The notes beneath the pieces were generated by a model that worked only from the letters and a program-made list of their open reading frames with translations, searched no databases and had not been told where the DNA came from. The position numbers and the translations under genes are program-made. Below are positions 5,506 to 5,531 of a stretch of 5,531 nucleotides of DNA, in pieces; the stretch's first letter is position 1; every line of letters starts with the position of its first letter. The stretch covers positions 1 through 5,531 of the forward strand of contig CAZTFV010000070.1 in the NCBI GenBank assembly GCA_964613075.1. Direction: 5' to 3'. The DNA is from CAYWEP01 sp964613075 (GTDB taxonomy: Bacteria > Patescibacteriota > Microgenomatia > Levybacterales > UBA12049).

Positions 5506-5511
5506 ATTATA
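5506..5511 (-). promoter_or_regulatory. candidate -10 box of the dcd-led cluster
   Basis: A perfect TATAAT on the minus strand lies 64 bases upstream of the chosen dcd start. The matching -35 position falls at the window edge and cannot be judged. It overlaps the alternative upstream ATG at 5507, which argues that the long form of Dcd is not made from a transcript starting here. A second weaker TATACT occurs at 5455-5450, immediately before the chosen ATG. Confidence 0.35.
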
Positions 5512-5531
5512 TCTAAAAGTTATTACGCTAA

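Noticed and set aside
5442..5507. The upstream ATG giving Dcd 22 extra N-terminal residues
   Set aside because: Dcd proteins start at MILSDRDI-like sequence, the extension resembles nothing in the family, and its ATG overlaps a TATAAT box.
1..5531. UGA recoding as in some CPR lineages
   Set aside because: All seven genes read through at full family length with the standard code and none contains an in-frame TGA; absence of TGA stops in seven genes is too small a sample.

Overview
The window is a tightly packed, single-strand cluster (all seven genes read on the minus strand, from high to low coordinates) that encodes most of a de novo thymidylate route. In transcription order the genes are dCTP deaminase (dcd), thymidylate kinase (tmk), a four-helix-bundle 'suffix' protein, a second dCTP-deaminase/dUTPase-fold protein, thymidylate synthase (thyA), dihydrofolate reductase (folA), and an HD-domain protein whose role I do not recognise. 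Together they would run dCTP -> dUTP (or directly dUMP) -> dUMP -> dTMP -> dTDP, with folA regenerating the folate cofactor that thyA oxidises.

The protein styles (a thymidylate kinase with a KNPYPG lead-in before a DASGKST P-loop, an archaeal-looking dUTPase paralogue, a four-helix-bundle suffix protein in the middle of a metabolic operon) and the moderately AT-rich DNA suggest an uncultivated, small-genome bacterium of the Patescibacteria/CPR type. That placement is an inference from family resemblance only. The standard code fits: all ORFs are full length and end in TAA, except the HD gene, which ends in TAG.

The most unusual content lies between and inside the genes. Four of the gene junctions (dcd/tmk, dut-like/thyA, thyA/folA, and the pair on either side of the four-helix gene) are filled by short-period repeats with units of 7 or 9 bases that fold back on themselves. 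These repeats supply the stop codon of the upstream gene, and in most cases also its last codons or the start of the next gene. The four-helix gene is flanked by two 39-bp direct repeats (33/39 identical), so it looks like an inserted cassette. Inside folA, an exact 60-bp palindromic element adds 20 in-frame residues to a surface loop of the reductase, much like the Rickettsia palindromic elements. The second dUTPase-fold protein lacks both acidic residues expected at its active site.

No gene-free stretch exceeds about 100 bases. The ends are open: a likely promoter in the first 50 bases points out of the window at its low end, and the start of the cluster lies at or just beyond position 5531. 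Clear Shine-Dalgarno sequences were not seen before any gene.
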